From an uncultured Opitutia bacterium (GTDB lineage Bacteria > Verrucomicrobiota > Verrucomicrobiia > Opitutales > UBA953), in contig CAITUF010000148.1 in assembly GCA_903895475.1 (NCBI GenBank), positions 1 to 5,580 on the forward strand: a stretch of 5,580 nucleotides of DNA, given 5' to 3'. The notes beneath the pieces are model-generated. The model worked only from the letters and a program-made list of their open reading frames with translations, was not told the origin of the DNA and ran no database searches. Shown here one piece after another: positions 4,746 to 5,580 of the stretch (position 1 is the stretch's first letter; every line of letters begins with the position of its first letter). A program made the translations under genes and the position numbers.

Positions 4746-5580
4746 ATGGAAACCAACGCAGCAGCCGACAGCCCCGCCTCCCGGGCCCGAAGTACGATCG
4801 TCGTGGCCACCGCCCTCTTCATGCTACTGCCCGTCGGCCTCTTCTACTGGATGAGCCGTACACCCGCCGTCGACCCAGCCAATGTCTGCAAGATGGTCTG
4901 GATTCCGGGCGGGGAGTTCCGGATGGGCACCGTCAATGTCGACGACAAACACAAGGAAGAGGGCCCGGCCCATAATGTCCAGGTCAAGGGCTTCTGGATG
5001 GATGAAACCGAAGTAACCAACTCGCAGTTTGCGGCCTTTGTCCAAGCCACGGGCTATGTCACTGAAGCCGAAAAGGACCTCAGTGCTCAAGAATTTCCCA
5101 ACGCCCCAGCCGAGTACCTCAAAGGAGGTTCGCTGATCTTCAAGCGTGTCCAAGGCGTCGACCCCTTCCAATGCGGCACGAGCGGCAACCTGCCTTGGTG
5201 GAAGTTTACGGCAGCAGCGACTTGGCGCACACCCGAAGGCCCAGGCTCAACCATTGAGCAGCGCATGAACTACCCCGTCCTCTGCCTGACTTGGAAAGAC
5301 GTGCATGCGTTCGCGACTTGGGCCGGTAAGCGCCTGCCCACCGAAGCTGAATGGGAATTCGCGGCGCGCGGCGGGCTGAAAGATATGCCGTACGTCTGGG
5401 GCAAGGAAGAGCGCCCCAATGGGAAATACCAGTGCAACCACTGGCAGGGCACGGTCCCGGCCAACGACACCGGCGTCGATGGCTTCAAGAGCGTCGCGCC
5501 CGTCGCCAGCTTCCCGCCGAACGGCTACGGCCTCTACGACGTCGCCGGCAACGTATGGGAAATGTGCGAGGACTGGTATC
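4746..5580 (+). CDS. Formylglycine-generating enzyme (SUMF1/FGE-sulfatase) family protein, membrane-anchored, 3' end outside window
   Basis: The first 278 codons are open to the right edge. Family members oxidise a cysteine in sulfatases to formylglycine; others are non-catalytic or act in different pathways. Seen: a charged start with Arg13 and Arg15, a hydrophobic segment about 17-35 that looks like an uncleaved signal-anchor, then the FGE domain from about 49: MVWIPGGEFRMG (50-61), FWMDETEVTNSQFAAFV (83-99), GYVTEAEK (103-110), WRTPEGPGSTI (160-170), YPVLCLTW (176-183), WAGKRLPTEAEWEFAARGG (192-210), WQGTVPANDTGVDGF (233-247) and PPNGYGLYDVAGNVWEM (257-273). The GYVTEAEK, WR-PEGP-ST and WQG---NTG-DGF blocks are those of true FGEs such as human SUMF1 rather than generic C-type-lectin-like relatives. 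The active-site cysteine pair lies further C-terminal, beyond the window, so catalysis cannot be judged. ATG at 4746 keeps the whole anchor; its leader is C-rich with no Shine-Dalgarno. No sulfatase gene is visible here. Confidence 0.9.
   Translation, partial: METNAAADSPASRARSTIVVATALFMLLPVGLFYWMSRTPAVDPANVCKMVWIPGGEFRMGTVNVDDKHKEEGPAHNVQVKGFWMDETEVTNSQFAAFVQATGYVTEAEKDLSAQEFPNAPAEYLKGGSLIFKRVQGVDPFQCGTSGNLPWWKFTAAATWRTPEGPGSTIEQRMNYPVLCLTWKDVHAFATWAGKRLPTEAEWEFAARGGLKDMPYVWGKEERPNGKYQCNHWQGTVPANDTGVDGFKSVAPVASFPPNGYGLYDVAGNVWEMCEDWY

Noticed and set aside
4586..4822. A 78-codon minus-strand frame spanning the divergent gap.
   Set aside because: It overlaps the 5' ends of both pyrE (in another frame) and the FGE-like gene (antisense), is Arg/Ala-rich, and has no domain features.
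4824..5171. Minus-strand open frames of 115 codons and less opposite the FGE-like gene, including those near 5247-5488.
   Set aside because: The plus-strand frame encodes many conserved FGE motifs through the whole stretch; the antisense frames show none.
1..5580. Mobile elements, CRISPR arrays, phage or defence genes.
   Set aside because: I found no transposase-like frames, terminal inverted repeats, spaced direct repeats or defence motifs; all recognisable genes are housekeeping or sulfatase-maturation types.

Overview
This window looks like an ordinary housekeeping region of a GC-rich bacterial chromosome. The combination of an enolase with the NGGAHSDAPVDIQEFM stretch, a TACO1-like YebC, a Thermus/Deinococcus-style PyrE, a sulfatase-activating (FGE-type) protein with a membrane anchor, and start codons without Shine-Dalgarno sequences suggests a member of the Verrucomicrobiota, perhaps the Opitutae. 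That assignment is an inference from protein style; no marker in the window proves it.

Layout: everything from 1 to 4626 is transcribed leftwards (minus strand). In transcription order the genes are pyrE (orotate phosphoribosyltransferase, 4626-4057), yidC (membrane protein insertase, 3949-2183), yebC (translation/transcription factor, 2159-1419), a Nudix hydrolase (1394-879), a tRNA-Val(GAC) with encoded CCA (830-754) followed by a strong intrinsic terminator (749-715), and the first 210 codons of eno (enolase, from 630, running off the left edge). To the right of pyrE, a 119-base divergent intergenic region separates it from a plus-strand gene starting at 4746. That gene encodes an FGE-sulfatase/SUMF1-like protein with an N-terminal membrane anchor, and it runs off the right edge after 278 codons.

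How the genes relate: yidC, yebC and the Nudix gene are separated by only 23-24 bases and are probably one transcription unit. pyrE lies 107 bases upstream of yidC with no convincing terminator between them, so it may feed into the same transcript. The tRNA and eno are probably separate units, because a 13-bp-stem terminator lies between them. The FGE-like gene is independent and points to sulfatase maturation outside the cytoplasm.

I looked for a novel system and did not find one. The points that deserve a second look are small: a terminator-like hairpin inside the 5' end of the Nudix reading frame, mutually exclusive hairpins in the tRNA-eno gap, a PyrE PRPP loop with two arginine substitutions, an FGE that appears membrane-anchored, missing Shine-Dalgarno sequences at all six starts, and a yidC gene away from its usual rpmH-rnpA neighbours.
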